A stretch of DNA of 64,000 nucleotides from an uncultured Spirochaetota bacterium (GTDB lineage Bacteria; Spirochaetota; Spirochaetia; Treponematales; Rectinemataceae). The notes under the pieces are model-generated. The model worked only from the letters and a program-made list of their open reading frames with translations. It made no database searches and was not told the DNA's origin. Of this stretch, positions 22,674 through 31,509 are shown piece after piece. Position 1 is the first letter of the stretch. The number at the start of each line of letters is the position of its first letter. The stretch covers positions 1 to 64,000 of the forward strand of contig CAIJMU010000124.1 of assembly GCA_903821875.1 (NCBI GenBank), in the 5' to 3' direction. The position numbers and the translations under genes are program-made.

Positions 22674-24479
22674 ATGGCCTCCAGCGCCCACGACCTACTC
22701 CTCCGCATTGACTGTACGTCGAAAAAAGTCAGCACTATGAAGGTTGATGCGGCTCTCAAGGCCTACGTCGGCGGCATGGGCTATGGCACGAAGATCCTTG
22801 TCGACGAAGTCGATCCCGCAGTCGATCCCCTTTCTCCAGCGAACAAGCTCATCCTGGCTGTCGGTCCCCTGACAGGAACGGCCGCCCCCATGTTTGCGCA
22901 GTCCTGCATCGTAACCAAGTCCCCCCTGTCGGGCACTATCCTCAACTGCTACGCGGGCGGCTTCCTGGGGGCGGAAATCAAGTTCGCTGGCATCGATGGA
23001 CTCATCCTCGAGGGGCAGGCCCCGGACTGGAGCCTCATCCTTGTCGATGACGGTCGCGTGAGCTTCCATGACGCGGGGCCTGTCATGGGTAGGGGTACGA
23101 GCGAGACCGAGGCCTACATGAGGGCCAGCTTTGGAAGAGATGTACGTACACTGTCCATCGGCCGCGCCGGCGAAAAGCTCGTGGCCATGGCCTCGGTCTT
23201 CACCGAGACCCGCACCTTTGGAAGGGGAGGAGCCGGGGCTGTCCTGGGTTCGAAGCGGATCAAGGGCATGGCCTTCCGGGGCAGCAAGGGTCTGGACGTC
23301 GTCGACCGAGTGGCCTTTTCTGCAGCGGTCGCGAAGAACCTCGAGATTATCAGGTCTGCCTGCGCCGAGCAGTACAACCTCCTGGGCATGTTCTCGAGGG
23401 TGGGCACCGGCGCGGGTGTGGGGCTCGTCAATGGCAAGCAGGTCCTCGCTACGAAAAACCACCTCCTGGGTACCTGGGCCGAAGCCGCGAAGATCGATGG
23501 CTTTAGTTATGCGAAGAATTTCTATACGCGGCCCGTTGCCTGTTATGGCTGCCCCGTGCACTGCGGCATGCTGCACAAATTCAGGAAGCCGGAAGGAGGG
23601 GAGTCCTGGCTCAGGGGGCCGGAATACGAGACCATGTACTCCCTCGGAACGGCCCTCCTCAACGCTGATCCGGTGACCCTCGCCGAGGCCAACCAGGTCT
23701 GCGAGGAATACGGGATGGACACACTGACTACGGGTGTGACGGTGGCCCTGGCCTTCGAGATGGCGGAGAAGGGCCTCGTCAGGGAACCGGGACTCTCCCT
23801 GGCCTTCGGTGATCGGGCTTCCATCCTCGAGCTGCTCCGGAAGATCGGCGAACGGGAAGGCTTAGGCGGTATCCTGGCCGATGGACCGAAAAAGGCGGCA
23901 GAGCGCGTAGGTGGCGGTGCTCTGTCCTACGCTATGCAGATCAAGAACTCCGGTTTTGCAGCCTGGATGCCCACACGGATGAAGGGCGTAGCCCTCTCCT
24001 TCGCCACCTCCAACCGGGGCGCCTGCCACAAGCGGGCACCGATAGGAGCAGAAATCACCGGCCAGGTCGACATGGATTCGAAGGTTGGCAAGGCCGAGAT
24101 GGTAAAGGGCATTCAGGATCTCGTGAATGCCTCCTTTACCCTGGTCGCCTGCCGCTTCCACGAGTTCGTGTCTCCCCACTCCCTGTACGTCGAACTCCTT
24201 GCAGCCGCCACGGGGCAGACGCTGAGCCTCGATGAGTTCGCGCTTCTGGGTGAGCGCATCTGGAACCTCGAGCGGCTCTTCAACCAGGGGGCGGGCTTTA
24301 CCCGGAGCGACGACAATCTCCCCGATCGCTGTTTTGAGCCCATGGAGGGCGAGGCTGCCGGAGGGCCGATCATTTCGAGGGAGGACCTGTCTGACATGCT
24401 CGACGAGTACTATGCCCTACGGGGCTGGACTTCCGAGGGCGTCCCGACGAAGGCTACGCGCGAAAGGCTCGGGATATAG
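22674..24479 (+). CDS. aor: Tungsten-dependent aldehyde:ferredoxin oxidoreductase
   Basis: A 601-residue AOR-family enzyme, matching the family's usual ~610. It oxidises aldehydes to acids with a tungstopterin and a [4Fe-4S] cluster. Cluster ligands are C290, C293 and C297 (CYGCPVHC), with C493 as the likely fourth. The pterin-binding region is SIGRAGEKLVAMASV with TFGRGGAGAVLGSK. ATG 22674 follows AAGGAGCC. As the last gene of the run it may detoxify or use the aldehyde released by the aldolase, yielding reduced ferredoxin. Confidence 0.95.
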   Translation: MASSAHDLLLRIDCTSKKVSTMKVDAALKAYVGGMGYGTKILVDEVDPAVDPLSPANKLILAVGPLTGTAAPMFAQSCIVTKSPLSGTILNCYAGGFLGAEIKFAGIDGLILEGQAPDWSLILVDDGRVSFHDAGPVMGRGTSETEAYMRASFGRDVRTLSIGRAGEKLVAMASVFTETRTFGRGGAGAVLGSKRIKGMAFRGSKGLDVVDRVAFSAAVAKNLEIIRSACAEQYNLLGMFSRVGTGAGVGLVNGKQVLATKNHLLGTWAEAAKIDGFSYAKNFYTRPVACYGCPVHCGMLHKFRKPEGGESWLRGPEYETMYSLGTALLNADPVTLAEANQVCEEYGMDTLTTGVTVALAFEMAEKGLVREPGLSLAFGDRASILELLRKIGEREGLGGILADGPKKAAERVGGGALSYAMQIKNSGFAAWMPTRMKGVALSFATSNRGACHKRAPIGAEITGQVDMDSKVGKAEMVKGIQDLVNASFTLVACRFHEFVSPHSLYVELLAAATGQTLSLDEFALLGERIWNLERLFNQGAGFTRSDDNLPDRCFEPMEGEAAGGPIISREDLSDMLDEYYALRGWTSEGVPTKATRERLGI

Positions 24480-24535
24480 GGCCTGGGCGAGGCTTCCACC
24501 TTGCGGAGATCGACCTCAGGCCCTACTCTGTTGTC

Positions 24536-24859
24536 ATGCCACACATCCGACTCCGAAATGTAGATCCAGATTTCGTCAGATCCCGGGCCTCCACCCTCGT
24601 TGACCGACTCACGGCGGCGGTGGGCTGCGAACGATCCTGGTTTACCGTCGAGATACTCGTAACTACCCCTATCGACACGGGCCTGGGCGATGAGGCCCGT
24701 CCCTTTGCCGAGGTCCTGTGGTTCAGGCGTCCCATCGAGATCAGGAAGCTCGTCGCGACGATCCTGACGGAGGAGCTCCGGGGCGACGCTGACTATCTGA
24801 CGACGGTCTTCTTCGACCTCGTGGACGGTGACTACTTCGAAAACGGCGAGGCTGTGTAG
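24536..24859 (+). CDS. DUF1904 family protein (tautomerase-like)
   Basis: A 107-residue small protein starting MPHIRLRNVDP, with a Pro after Met as in tautomerases, and the family pattern SWFTVEIL, PFAEVLWF and FFDLVDGDYFENGEAV. DUF1904 proteins have a predicted 4-oxalocrotonate tautomerase-like fold without an assigned role. It follows AOR by 57 bases, same strand. Confidence 0.75.
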   Translation: MPHIRLRNVDPDFVRSRASTLVDRLTAAVGCERSWFTVEILVTTPIDTGLGDEARPFAEVLWFRRPIEIRKLVATILTEELRGDADYLTTVFFDLVDGDYFENGEAV

Positions 24860-24938
24860 CCCCGAATCACCTGACGGGCAAGATTTGCCTCGTATGCCCC
24901 CTTGTTCAGAAGACGCTGTCCGGGTTTCACTTCCCTCC

Positions 24939-25568
24939 ATGCACGCAGGACCCAAACGCATACTCCTCGACTTTGGCTTTGTCTTCACCCAGGCCCAGGA
25001 CCCCAGCGTCTTCGATGCCCTCCTCGAAGAACTCGGCCTCGAACGAGGCCCCTTCATGGCAGCCTGGGCCCGGTATCGCCTCGAACTGGACCGTGGCAGC
25101 CTTACGCCTGCCGCATACTGGAAAACGGTCCTGGCTTCCTGCGGAGTCGAGGGGGCAGAGGGCTTTGTGGATGCGCGGCTGGCCGAGTTAGTCGAAACTG
25201 ACCTGGCCGCCTGGATGCTCCCGAGGAAGGATGTCCACGCATTGCTGCAAGGCTTTCTCGATGCTGGCATCGATCTGGCCATCCTTTCCAACATGCCACC
25301 CGGTATCGGCGCCCGCTTCGAGGCTGCCTGGCCCTGGATCCAGAGGATTCCCCACCGCCTCTTTTCGGGCGATATCGGCCTTGAAAAACCCAACCCCGCC
25401 TTCTATTTCCATTTCCTGGAGCGAAGTGGCTGGGAGGCTGCTTCCACGCTCTTTGTCGATGACCTAAAGGTGAACATCGAGGCTGCCGCCGCCCTCGGCT
25501 TTGCGGTTCATCACTTTATCGAAGAGGCTGACGCGATGCGCGCCATGAGCGAGTGGGTGGCCGCGTAG
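24939..25568 (+). CDS. HAD-superfamily hydrolase
   Basis: A 209-residue HAD phosphatase, subfamily IA type. Motif I is LLDFGFVFT (nucleophile Asp; the usual second Asp is Gly), motif II AILSNMP, motif III EKPNPAFY and motif IV FVDDLKVN. The lack of the second motif I acid is known among DFGGV-type members, but catalysis is uncertain. I used ATG 24939; longer starts overlap the previous gene without homology. Substrate unknown. Confidence 0.8.
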   Translation: MHAGPKRILLDFGFVFTQAQDPSVFDALLEELGLERGPFMAAWARYRLELDRGSLTPAAYWKTVLASCGVEGAEGFVDARLAELVETDLAAWMLPRKDVHALLQGFLDAGIDLAILSNMPPGIGARFEAAWPWIQRIPHRLFSGDIGLEKPNPAFYFHFLERSGWEAASTLFVDDLKVNIEAAAALGFAVHHFIEEADAMRAMSEWVAA

Positions 25569-25620
25569 CCGACGCTTTCGCAGCCGGAGGGCCGGCACTA
25601 TCCTAGGGGGGGAGGCAGGA

Positions 25621-26253
25621 ATGAAACTGGACTGGAAAAAGGATGACAAGCGTTTCTATCAGCCTGCGGCCGAACCGGGCCTCATCGAGGTTCCGGCCTT
25701 CCAGTATTTTGCGGTAAAGGGGCAGGCTAATCCGGATAGCGATGAATTCACTCGCCATGTCGGGCTCTTATACGCGCTCAGTTATGCGATCAGGATGTCG
25801 CCGAAAAAAAACCGGGCACCGGCGGGCTATGTCGAGTATACGGTCTTTCCCCTCGAAGGAATTTGGGACATCAGCGAGGAGGCGAAACGGCGTCCGAAGG
25901 TCACCGGGGCGCCCGTCGACCGGGATGCCCTCGTCTTCGACCTCATGATACGGCAGCCATCCTTCGTGAGCCCCGACTATGCCGCTGGCATCATCGAGGA
26001 GCTGAAGAAAAAAGAGAAGGATCCCTTCCTCGGCGGAGTGCGCTTCGAGTCCATCGCTGACGGCAGCTGCGTGCAGATGATGCACCTCGGGCCCTATGCC
26101 ACCGAAGCCGCGAGCTTTGCACGCATGGAGGCCTTTGCGACGGAAAAGGGCCTCCGGCGGCTCTCGTTGGTGCACCGGGAAATCTACCTCTCGGATCCGA
26201 GGAAGACCGCTGCGGAAAAGTTGCGCACAGTACTGAGATTCAAGGTGGGCTGA
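25621..26253 (+). CDS. GyrI-like small-molecule-binding domain protein
   Basis: A 210-residue stand-alone GyrI/SOUL-like domain (EVPAFQYFAVKGQANP, YAIRMSPKKN, CVQMMHLGPYATEAASFARM, HREIYLSDPRKTAAEKLRTVLR). Such proteins bind hydrophobic small molecules and some hydrolyse cyclopropanoid toxins. ATG follows GGGGGGAGG. It converges on the Wadjet operon, ending six bases before jetD's stop. Confidence 0.8.
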   Translation: MKLDWKKDDKRFYQPAAEPGLIEVPAFQYFAVKGQANPDSDEFTRHVGLLYALSYAIRMSPKKNRAPAGYVEYTVFPLEGIWDISEEAKRRPKVTGAPVDRDALVFDLMIRQPSFVSPDYAAGIIEELKKKEKDPFLGGVRFESIADGSCVQMMHLGPYATEAASFARMEAFATEKGLRRLSLVHREIYLSDPRKTAAEKLRTVLRFKVG

Positions 26254-26259
26254 ATGCCT

Positions 26260-27417
26260 TCAGGCCTTGTACCAGGCCCTGATTTCCCTGCTGGCCCATT
26301 CGAGGGGGATGCGTTCCTGCTCGAGGCGCAGGCCGACCCCGTGGACATTGTCCCGAAGCTCCGAGAAGAGCTCTGACTCTGCCTCGTCAAGTCCGGATGG
26401 GGCTTCGCCCGAGCGGGCTGTCTCCTCGAAGGACCAGAGGTCGCGATGTTCGAAAAGGGTGGCCCTATTCATCATAATTGACTGCATGTGTGGAACGCGT
26501 GCACTGGCCTGCCCGCGCGCGCGGGCGAGGATGGCGAGCCCGTGCGTGTCGAGGTCGCCCCAGTAGCCGACGGGTATGGAGGCCAGCCAGGGGATGGAGG
26601 AGAGGGCTTCCACCGCGTAGCCCAGGTGAAGGATGGCGATGCAGCCCGGAACGTCCGGGAGGGCCAGCCCGGTCTCGAGGTTTTCGATCACGAGGGCGCA
26701 GTCGAAGTGGAGGCGGAGGCCCGCGAGTTCTGCCACCGAGGTCGCCGCCGAATCGATGCCGCCTAAGGCGTCGCGGAGGGCCTGGTCGAGGAGGCGCCAG
26801 CGGATGAGGCGGGGCGGCGCGCGCAGCCCCAAGGACTCGAGGCAGGGCCTGCCGGGCTGGGTCGCCACAAACTCTGCCACCATGGAAGCCCGGGTCTCGA
26901 GCCACTTGGAATGGATGCCCCTGACGGGCACGGCGCGCCTGAAAAGGCCGGATGCGGGGTTGGCCTGGAGCCATTCGACGACAGCTTCGAGGCGCTCGAG
27001 GTCCGCATCGGTTTCGGCGACGAGCTGCGCCAGATTGGCTTCGATGGCCGCCTCCGAAGCTGGCCATCGCACAAGGATGCGCTGCCTGATTGCGCGGGCG
27101 CGGCGCAGAGAGGCGGGGCGCCCGAGCCAGGAGGCAAGGCAGTCCGCGTCGCGGAAGACCACCGCCTTCGGAAGGGTTTGACGGCCGTGCGCCCGCGAAG
27201 GGACTTCTTCCCACTCGAGCTCGCAGACCCCCTCTTCGGCGCGCCAGGCCTCGATCCAGGCGCGCAGTCCTGCCGCTGCATCCTGCCATGCTGCCGAAGC
27301 GGGCTTGCCGAGCGTGATGCGAAGCGGCCAATCTCCGCGCTCGCAGGCCCAGGCCGCCCATTCCGCGTCGAGCTTCCTGCCCAGGGCTAGCCTGAGGCCC
27401 TCAGGCTTCTTCAGCAT
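26260..27417 (-). CDS. jetD: Wadjet protein JetD (DUF3322/DUF2220, Toprim nuclease subunit)
   Basis: The nuclease subunit of the type I Wadjet system, which cuts plasmid DNA after the SMC complex has extruded it. It has 385 residues, with an N-terminal DUF3322 arm and a C-terminal Toprim/TopoVI-A-like domain. The Toprim glutamate lies in ALVIENLETGLAL and the acidic pair in GYWGDLDTHGLAIL. I chose ATG 27417, which has a GGGGGA site upstream and overlaps jetC by 17 bases; an upstream start at 27453 is possible. Last gene of jetABCD. Confidence 0.92.
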   Translation of the reverse strand: MLKKPEGLRLALGRKLDAEWAAWACERGDWPLRITLGKPASAAWQDAAAGLRAWIEAWRAEEGVCELEWEEVPSRAHGRQTLPKAVVFRDADCLASWLGRPASLRRARAIRQRILVRWPASEAAIEANLAQLVAETDADLERLEAVVEWLQANPASGLFRRAVPVRGIHSKWLETRASMVAEFVATQPGRPCLESLGLRAPPRLIRWRLLDQALRDALGGIDSAATSVAELAGLRLHFDCALVIENLETGLALPDVPGCIAILHLGYAVEALSSIPWLASIPVGYWGDLDTHGLAILARARGQASARVPHMQSIMMNRATLFEHRDLWSFEETARSGEAPSGLDEAESELFSELRDNVHGVGLRLEQERIPLEWASREIRAWYKA

Positions 27418-30400
27418 TGCTTGCAATTCCCCCGGGCTTCGAGAAGATCTCAAGGCGGCCCGTGGCCGGGTCGAGGGCTATGGGGAGGAGCCGGGAGTCG
27501 CGCTCATCGATGATGCCCACGTAGCAGGCTCCGCCAATGTAGGGCTCGAGGCTCATCACGGCCTTGTTGGGCGTGGCCATGATCATCTGGAAGCCAAACT
27601 CGCGGAAGACTTCCATCACCCGCGCGGTGAATTCACTGTCGGCCTTGTCGAAGGCCTCGTCCATGCTGATCATCGCAAAGCGGGGGAGGCCGTGGTGGAT
27701 TCCACCTAATTGATAGCGAAGGGCAGCCGCGAGGCAGGTCGTGGCAAGGCGTTGTCGCTGTCCGCCCGATTTGCCCGCCCCGCTTCGGTAGACCTGCACT
27801 ATCCTTCCGTCCCCGTCGACCTCGTCGGCGACGAACTCCACATGGTTGCGGACATCGAGCACGAGGGACTTCCAGCGCTCGTCCGCAGCCTCCTTCGATT
27901 CCAGGCGCTTGACGAGGCGGCGGACCTCCTCGAAACGGCGCTCCGCCCGCACCTCGTCCCCCGAAGGTACCTCGTCGAGGCTCGAGCGCAGCGAGGCGCG
28001 GAACTCCATGACATCGGCGAGCTGGCGGTCGAGGGTCTCGATGGCGAGGTGGGTCTCGGGACCGAAGGGCGCCTTGGCGAGGCTTGCGTTGACGAGGTCC
28101 ATCCGAAGCCGGATTTCCTTCCGGGCCCTGTCCATGCGCGCCAGAAGATCGGAGAGGTGCTTGTAGCCCTGGTCCTGGAGATACTCACGAAAACGCGCTT
28201 CGTGGGCGGGGAGGTCCTCGGTTTCGAGCCTGTCGAGGCGGGCCATGAAATCGGGGACGCTTTCGACGCTGGCGTCGAGGCCTCCCGACTCTGCCCTCCA
28301 CTCGCGGATAAAGTCGCGGAAGGCCTGGAGCATGGATGATTCGAGCCCAGCCTGCCGCTCGGTAAGAGTCCTGACGCGGTTTCCAATCTGGCGCTCGGCG
28401 CGCCGGGCCCGCTCGTCGAGGCTGCCTGGGCCTTCAAGGGCAAAGGGACGCGGGTCCTCCGAAAAGAGCGCCTCGATGGCAGCTGAAATACGCGCGGGAA
28501 TGGCAGGGCCCCTGGCGATCTCCCGCAAGCCCGAAAGCTGCTTGTTCATAGTTGTGACCAAATCATCGTTCTTGCCGCGCGCGAGTTCCGAGGCGCGGAG
28601 GATTTTCCCGGCCTCGTCGCGCCTGTGCCGTTGCCCGGCCACCGAGGCTGCCAGTCGGGCGAGGTCCCCATCCTTGCGCCGTGCCTCAGCCAGGGATTTT
28701 TCGAGGAAGACAGCGCGTGAAACGAGGCTTTCCACGTCGATGTCGCGCCACTCGAGGGCGGAGAGGCGCTGGAAGGCTGCGGCCAGGGATGCTTCCCTGG
28801 CGCTGGCTCCTTCGAGTTCCGCTAACCTGGCTTCGAGGGCGGCCAGACTGCGGCCGGTCGCCTCGGCCTTGGTCGCAAAGGCTGCCCGCCGTGGCCCGTT
28901 GTCGAAGCCGAGGGTCCAGGAAGAAGGATCGTCCACGCGCGAGCGGTCGTCCTTTTCGAAGCGGTCGCGGCCAAGTCTGACCTGGCCAGCCCGAGTCACC
29001 GCACGCTCGTTTGCTCCCAGATCCCTGAGGTTTTCCACGCAGCGCAGGTCAAAGCGAGCGGCCAGTTCGCCAGCGAGCCAGATCTGCCAGGGGCCCTCCC
29101 GCAGCTCAAGCTTGCCCGGAATGCGGTCGCGCCTTCCCGCAGCCCCGCCGGTCACTGCGGTCACTGATGCGGCGCGCTTCGAATCGCCCAAGGCGTCCGG
29201 TACGCGGAAATACACGAGGCGGTAGCCGAGGAAGCGCTGGTCTACGACCCGCGCGAGGCTGGACCAGTCTGCCTCCGATACGAGGAGGGAAAGGGAAAAG
29301 GAGCGGAGTACCCGTTCAATTGCCCCGCGCCAGGGTTCCTCGCCCGGCAGGACTTCGAGGAGCTCGCCGACAAAGGGGAGGCGGGATTCCTGGATGCCGG
29401 ACTCCCGGGCCAGCTCGCGTCGACGGGCAAGGAAGTCGGCCGGAATGTTGGAGGGCTGACGCTCCATGGCGGAGAGCTCGACCTCAAGTGATCGTAACGC
29501 TGCCTTTGTCTCATTGCGCCCCGCTACCAGATCGTCGCGTTCCTTCTGGCGCGCGATGGAAGCGCCCTGGGGATCGGCCCAGGACTCCAGGAAGTCGCGC
29601 CCTTCGCAGACCAGCTCGACAAAGGCCTCCGCGCTTGCAGGCACTTCCCGGCCCAGGCTGCGAAGGCTGAGGGCGAGGCTGTCCCGCTTCTTTTTTCTCG
29701 AAGCGCGTTCTTCGCCGTTGCGCCCGAGCTCATCCTCGAGGCGCTCGAGCTCTGCCCCACCCTCGGCGCGATACCGGGATTCGAGTTCGCTGAGCCTCCG
29801 CTCCTCTTCCCCCAGGGCGGCTTGATCCACCGTGTGGATTTCCGCCAGCCCCTCGGCCTCGCGTCCGAGTTCATGGAGCCTGGCTCCGAACAGCTCGATC
29901 TTCTGGGCATTGATCCAATCTTCAAAGTGATCCTGAATTCCACCTGCCTCGACGAGGGCGGTGACGCAGGCTTCGCGTTCCGAACGCGCCGCGCGGGCGG
30001 GCCTCAGGGTCTCGATCTGGCGACGCGCGTCGATGAGGGCCTTGTGGGCTTCGTCGAGCTTGCCGAACTCTTCGACCATGGCTTCCGCAGCCTCGAAGGT
30101 ATCGGGGCGGTCGAGCATGAAGTCACGAAAAAAGGCGTTGAGGTCGCCGAGGTTTTTTGCCGACTGGGTCTTGTGGACGAGGCGCAGTGCCTCCTCGCGC
30201 TCGATGCCCAAAAGGCGGGTAAAGCGTTCCTGGTAGGCGGAGAACTCCTGCTCGCAAAAGTCTTCAGCATACTGTTTTTTTATTTTGCGCACGTCGAGGT
30301 CGAAGGCCTCGAACTCCTTCAAGGATACGGCGCGGGGCAGGATGAGGTAGAGTCGCTTGACGTCCTCGTTGCGGTTGGCGCGGCCGCGTATCCACAGGAG

Positions 30401-30802
30401 CTGCACGAGGGACAAAAGGCCGCCGTAGCCATCGTCGAACTCGAGGGCGAGGGCCGACCAGGTGGTTTCGGCCCTGAGGTAGCGCGTCGCGAACTCGCCC
30501 GATTCCTCGTCACGGTTCTGGCTCCACGCGCCACGCAGGTAGGAAACGAGGCTGCGGTCGCGGCCTTTCCGCTCCTGGTCGCGGGCAGCCGCGTTGAAGT
30601 CGTGCCAGCGTGGTGGCACGAGGAGGGCAGCCATGGCGTCGAGGAGGCTCGACTTGCCGGCACCAGAAGCACCAACTATGAGGAAGCCGTCGCGGGAGAT
30701 GTCCATGCGGTGGAGGCCCTGGAAGGTGCCCCAGTTGTGCAGCTGGAGGCTGCTCGCGCGGTACTGCTGGGCGTTCTCGAGGCCGAGTTCGAATTCGCTC
30801 AT
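27401..30802 (-). CDS. jetC: Wadjet protein JetC (MukB/SMC-like ATPase)
   Basis: The motor of the Wadjet complex, 1133 residues. Walker A is VGASGAGKSSLLDAMAALL near residue 42. Two long coiled-coil stretches rich in R, E, A and L flank a hinge-like central region. The C-terminal head has the signature SGGQRQRLATTCLAAAL and Walker B FAMISMDEAFDKAD. In type I Wadjet it extrudes DNA loops and senses small circular DNA. Overlaps with jetB and jetD indicate one transcript. Confidence 0.95.
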   Translation of the reverse strand: MSEFELGLENAQQYRASSLQLHNWGTFQGLHRMDISRDGFLIVGASGAGKSSLLDAMAALLVPPRWHDFNAAARDQERKGRDRSLVSYLRGAWSQNRDEESGEFATRYLRAETTWSALALEFDDGYGGLLSLVQLLWIRGRANRNEDVKRLYLILPRAVSLKEFEAFDLDVRKIKKQYAEDFCEQEFSAYQERFTRLLGIEREEALRLVHKTQSAKNLGDLNAFFRDFMLDRPDTFEAAEAMVEEFGKLDEAHKALIDARRQIETLRPARAARSEREACVTALVEAGGIQDHFEDWINAQKIELFGARLHELGREAEGLAEIHTVDQAALGEEERRLSELESRYRAEGGAELERLEDELGRNGEERASRKKKRDSLALSLRSLGREVPASAEAFVELVCEGRDFLESWADPQGASIARQKERDDLVAGRNETKAALRSLEVELSAMERQPSNIPADFLARRRELARESGIQESRLPFVGELLEVLPGEEPWRGAIERVLRSFSLSLLVSEADWSSLARVVDQRFLGYRLVYFRVPDALGDSKRAASVTAVTGGAAGRRDRIPGKLELREGPWQIWLAGELAARFDLRCVENLRDLGANERAVTRAGQVRLGRDRFEKDDRSRVDDPSSWTLGFDNGPRRAAFATKAEATGRSLAALEARLAELEGASAREASLAAAFQRLSALEWRDIDVESLVSRAVFLEKSLAEARRKDGDLARLAASVAGQRHRRDEAGKILRASELARGKNDDLVTTMNKQLSGLREIARGPAIPARISAAIEALFSEDPRPFALEGPGSLDERARRAERQIGNRVRTLTERQAGLESSMLQAFRDFIREWRAESGGLDASVESVPDFMARLDRLETEDLPAHEARFREYLQDQGYKHLSDLLARMDRARKEIRLRMDLVNASLAKAPFGPETHLAIETLDRQLADVMEFRASLRSSLDEVPSGDEVRAERRFEEVRRLVKRLESKEAADERWKSLVLDVRNHVEFVADEVDGDGRIVQVYRSGAGKSGGQRQRLATTCLAAALRYQLGGIHHGLPRFAMISMDEAFDKADSEFTARVMEVFREFGFQMIMATPNKAVMSLEPYIGGACYVGIIDERDSRLLPIALDPATGRLEIFSKPGGIASNAEEA

Positions 30803-31509
30803 TCCTCATCCTCCCGGCCGTCGACTCCGGCCTCGTCAGGAGGGCCGCCGCCATCATCGCTGTCCCCGAGCGAGGCTCCCGCCTTGATCGCTTCGTAGCG
30901 CCTGGCGAGGGCGGCGATCTCCTCGGCGGGAAAGAGGATGGCGAGGGCAGGCGAGACCTCGTAGCGCTCCTCCGTACCGGGCAGCTTTGATAACAATGCG
31001 TTCTTTTTCAGCTTTTCAACAGCCGAGGAGGCGCGTTTTGCGAAGAGGGCATGGTCGGTGTCTCCGCTGCGCTCGTAGATCGCCATGTGGTCGAGGAGTT
31101 CTGCAGGCTCGACGACCGCGCGCTCGCCCCGGGCCGCCGAGTCGGAGAGGAGCCTCCGCAGGTGGAGGAGGAGGACCGAGTCGATAAAGCTGAGGCTCAT
31201 GGTCCGGAGGAGCCGAGGGAACTCGAGCCCGGAGGGTTCGGCCTGGCGGGTAAAGGCGACCTTGAGCTCGGTGTCGACAACCAGGTCGAGGAAGATGTCC
31301 CCGAGGCGCTCACGTACGAGATCCTCGTCACGCAGGAGGCTGCGCCAGAGGATGGAATGCCGCCGCTCGTCGATGAAGGGCCCCTGGAGGAGCTGGACGA
31401 GGACCCTTCGCGTTTCGAGGGGAATGCGCCCGCTGTCTCCCTCAAACAAAGCTCTGCGTACTGGTTCCTGTTCGCCCTCGCCGGGCTCGGGCGGCTCATG
31501 CAAGTTCAT
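30799..31509 (-). CDS. jetB: Wadjet protein JetB (DUF4194, MksE/kite-like)
   Basis: A 236-residue DUF4194 protein, the kite subunit bridging JetA and the JetC heads. Winged-helix-like segments are RRVLVQLLQGPFIDERRHSILWRSLL and RLGDIFLDLVVDTELKVAFTRQ. The C-terminal tail is Gly/Asp/Glu-rich. It overlaps jetA by 14 bases and jetC by four. Confidence 0.9.
   Translation of the reverse strand: MNLHEPPEPGEGEQEPVRRALFEGDSGRIPLETRRVLVQLLQGPFIDERRHSILWRSLLRDEDLVRERLGDIFLDLVVDTELKVAFTRQAEPSGLEFPRLLRTMSLSFIDSVLLLHLRRLLSDSAARGERAVVEPAELLDHMAIYERSGDTDHALFAKRASSAVEKLKKNALLSKLPGTEERYEVSPALAILFPAEEIAALARRYEAIKAGASLGDSDDGGGPPDEAGVDGREDEE

Noticed and set aside
28245-29225. 326-residue plus-strand ORF rich in Arg and Ser
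   Set aside because: Shadow of jetC; composition is typical of antisense translation of coiled-coil codons.
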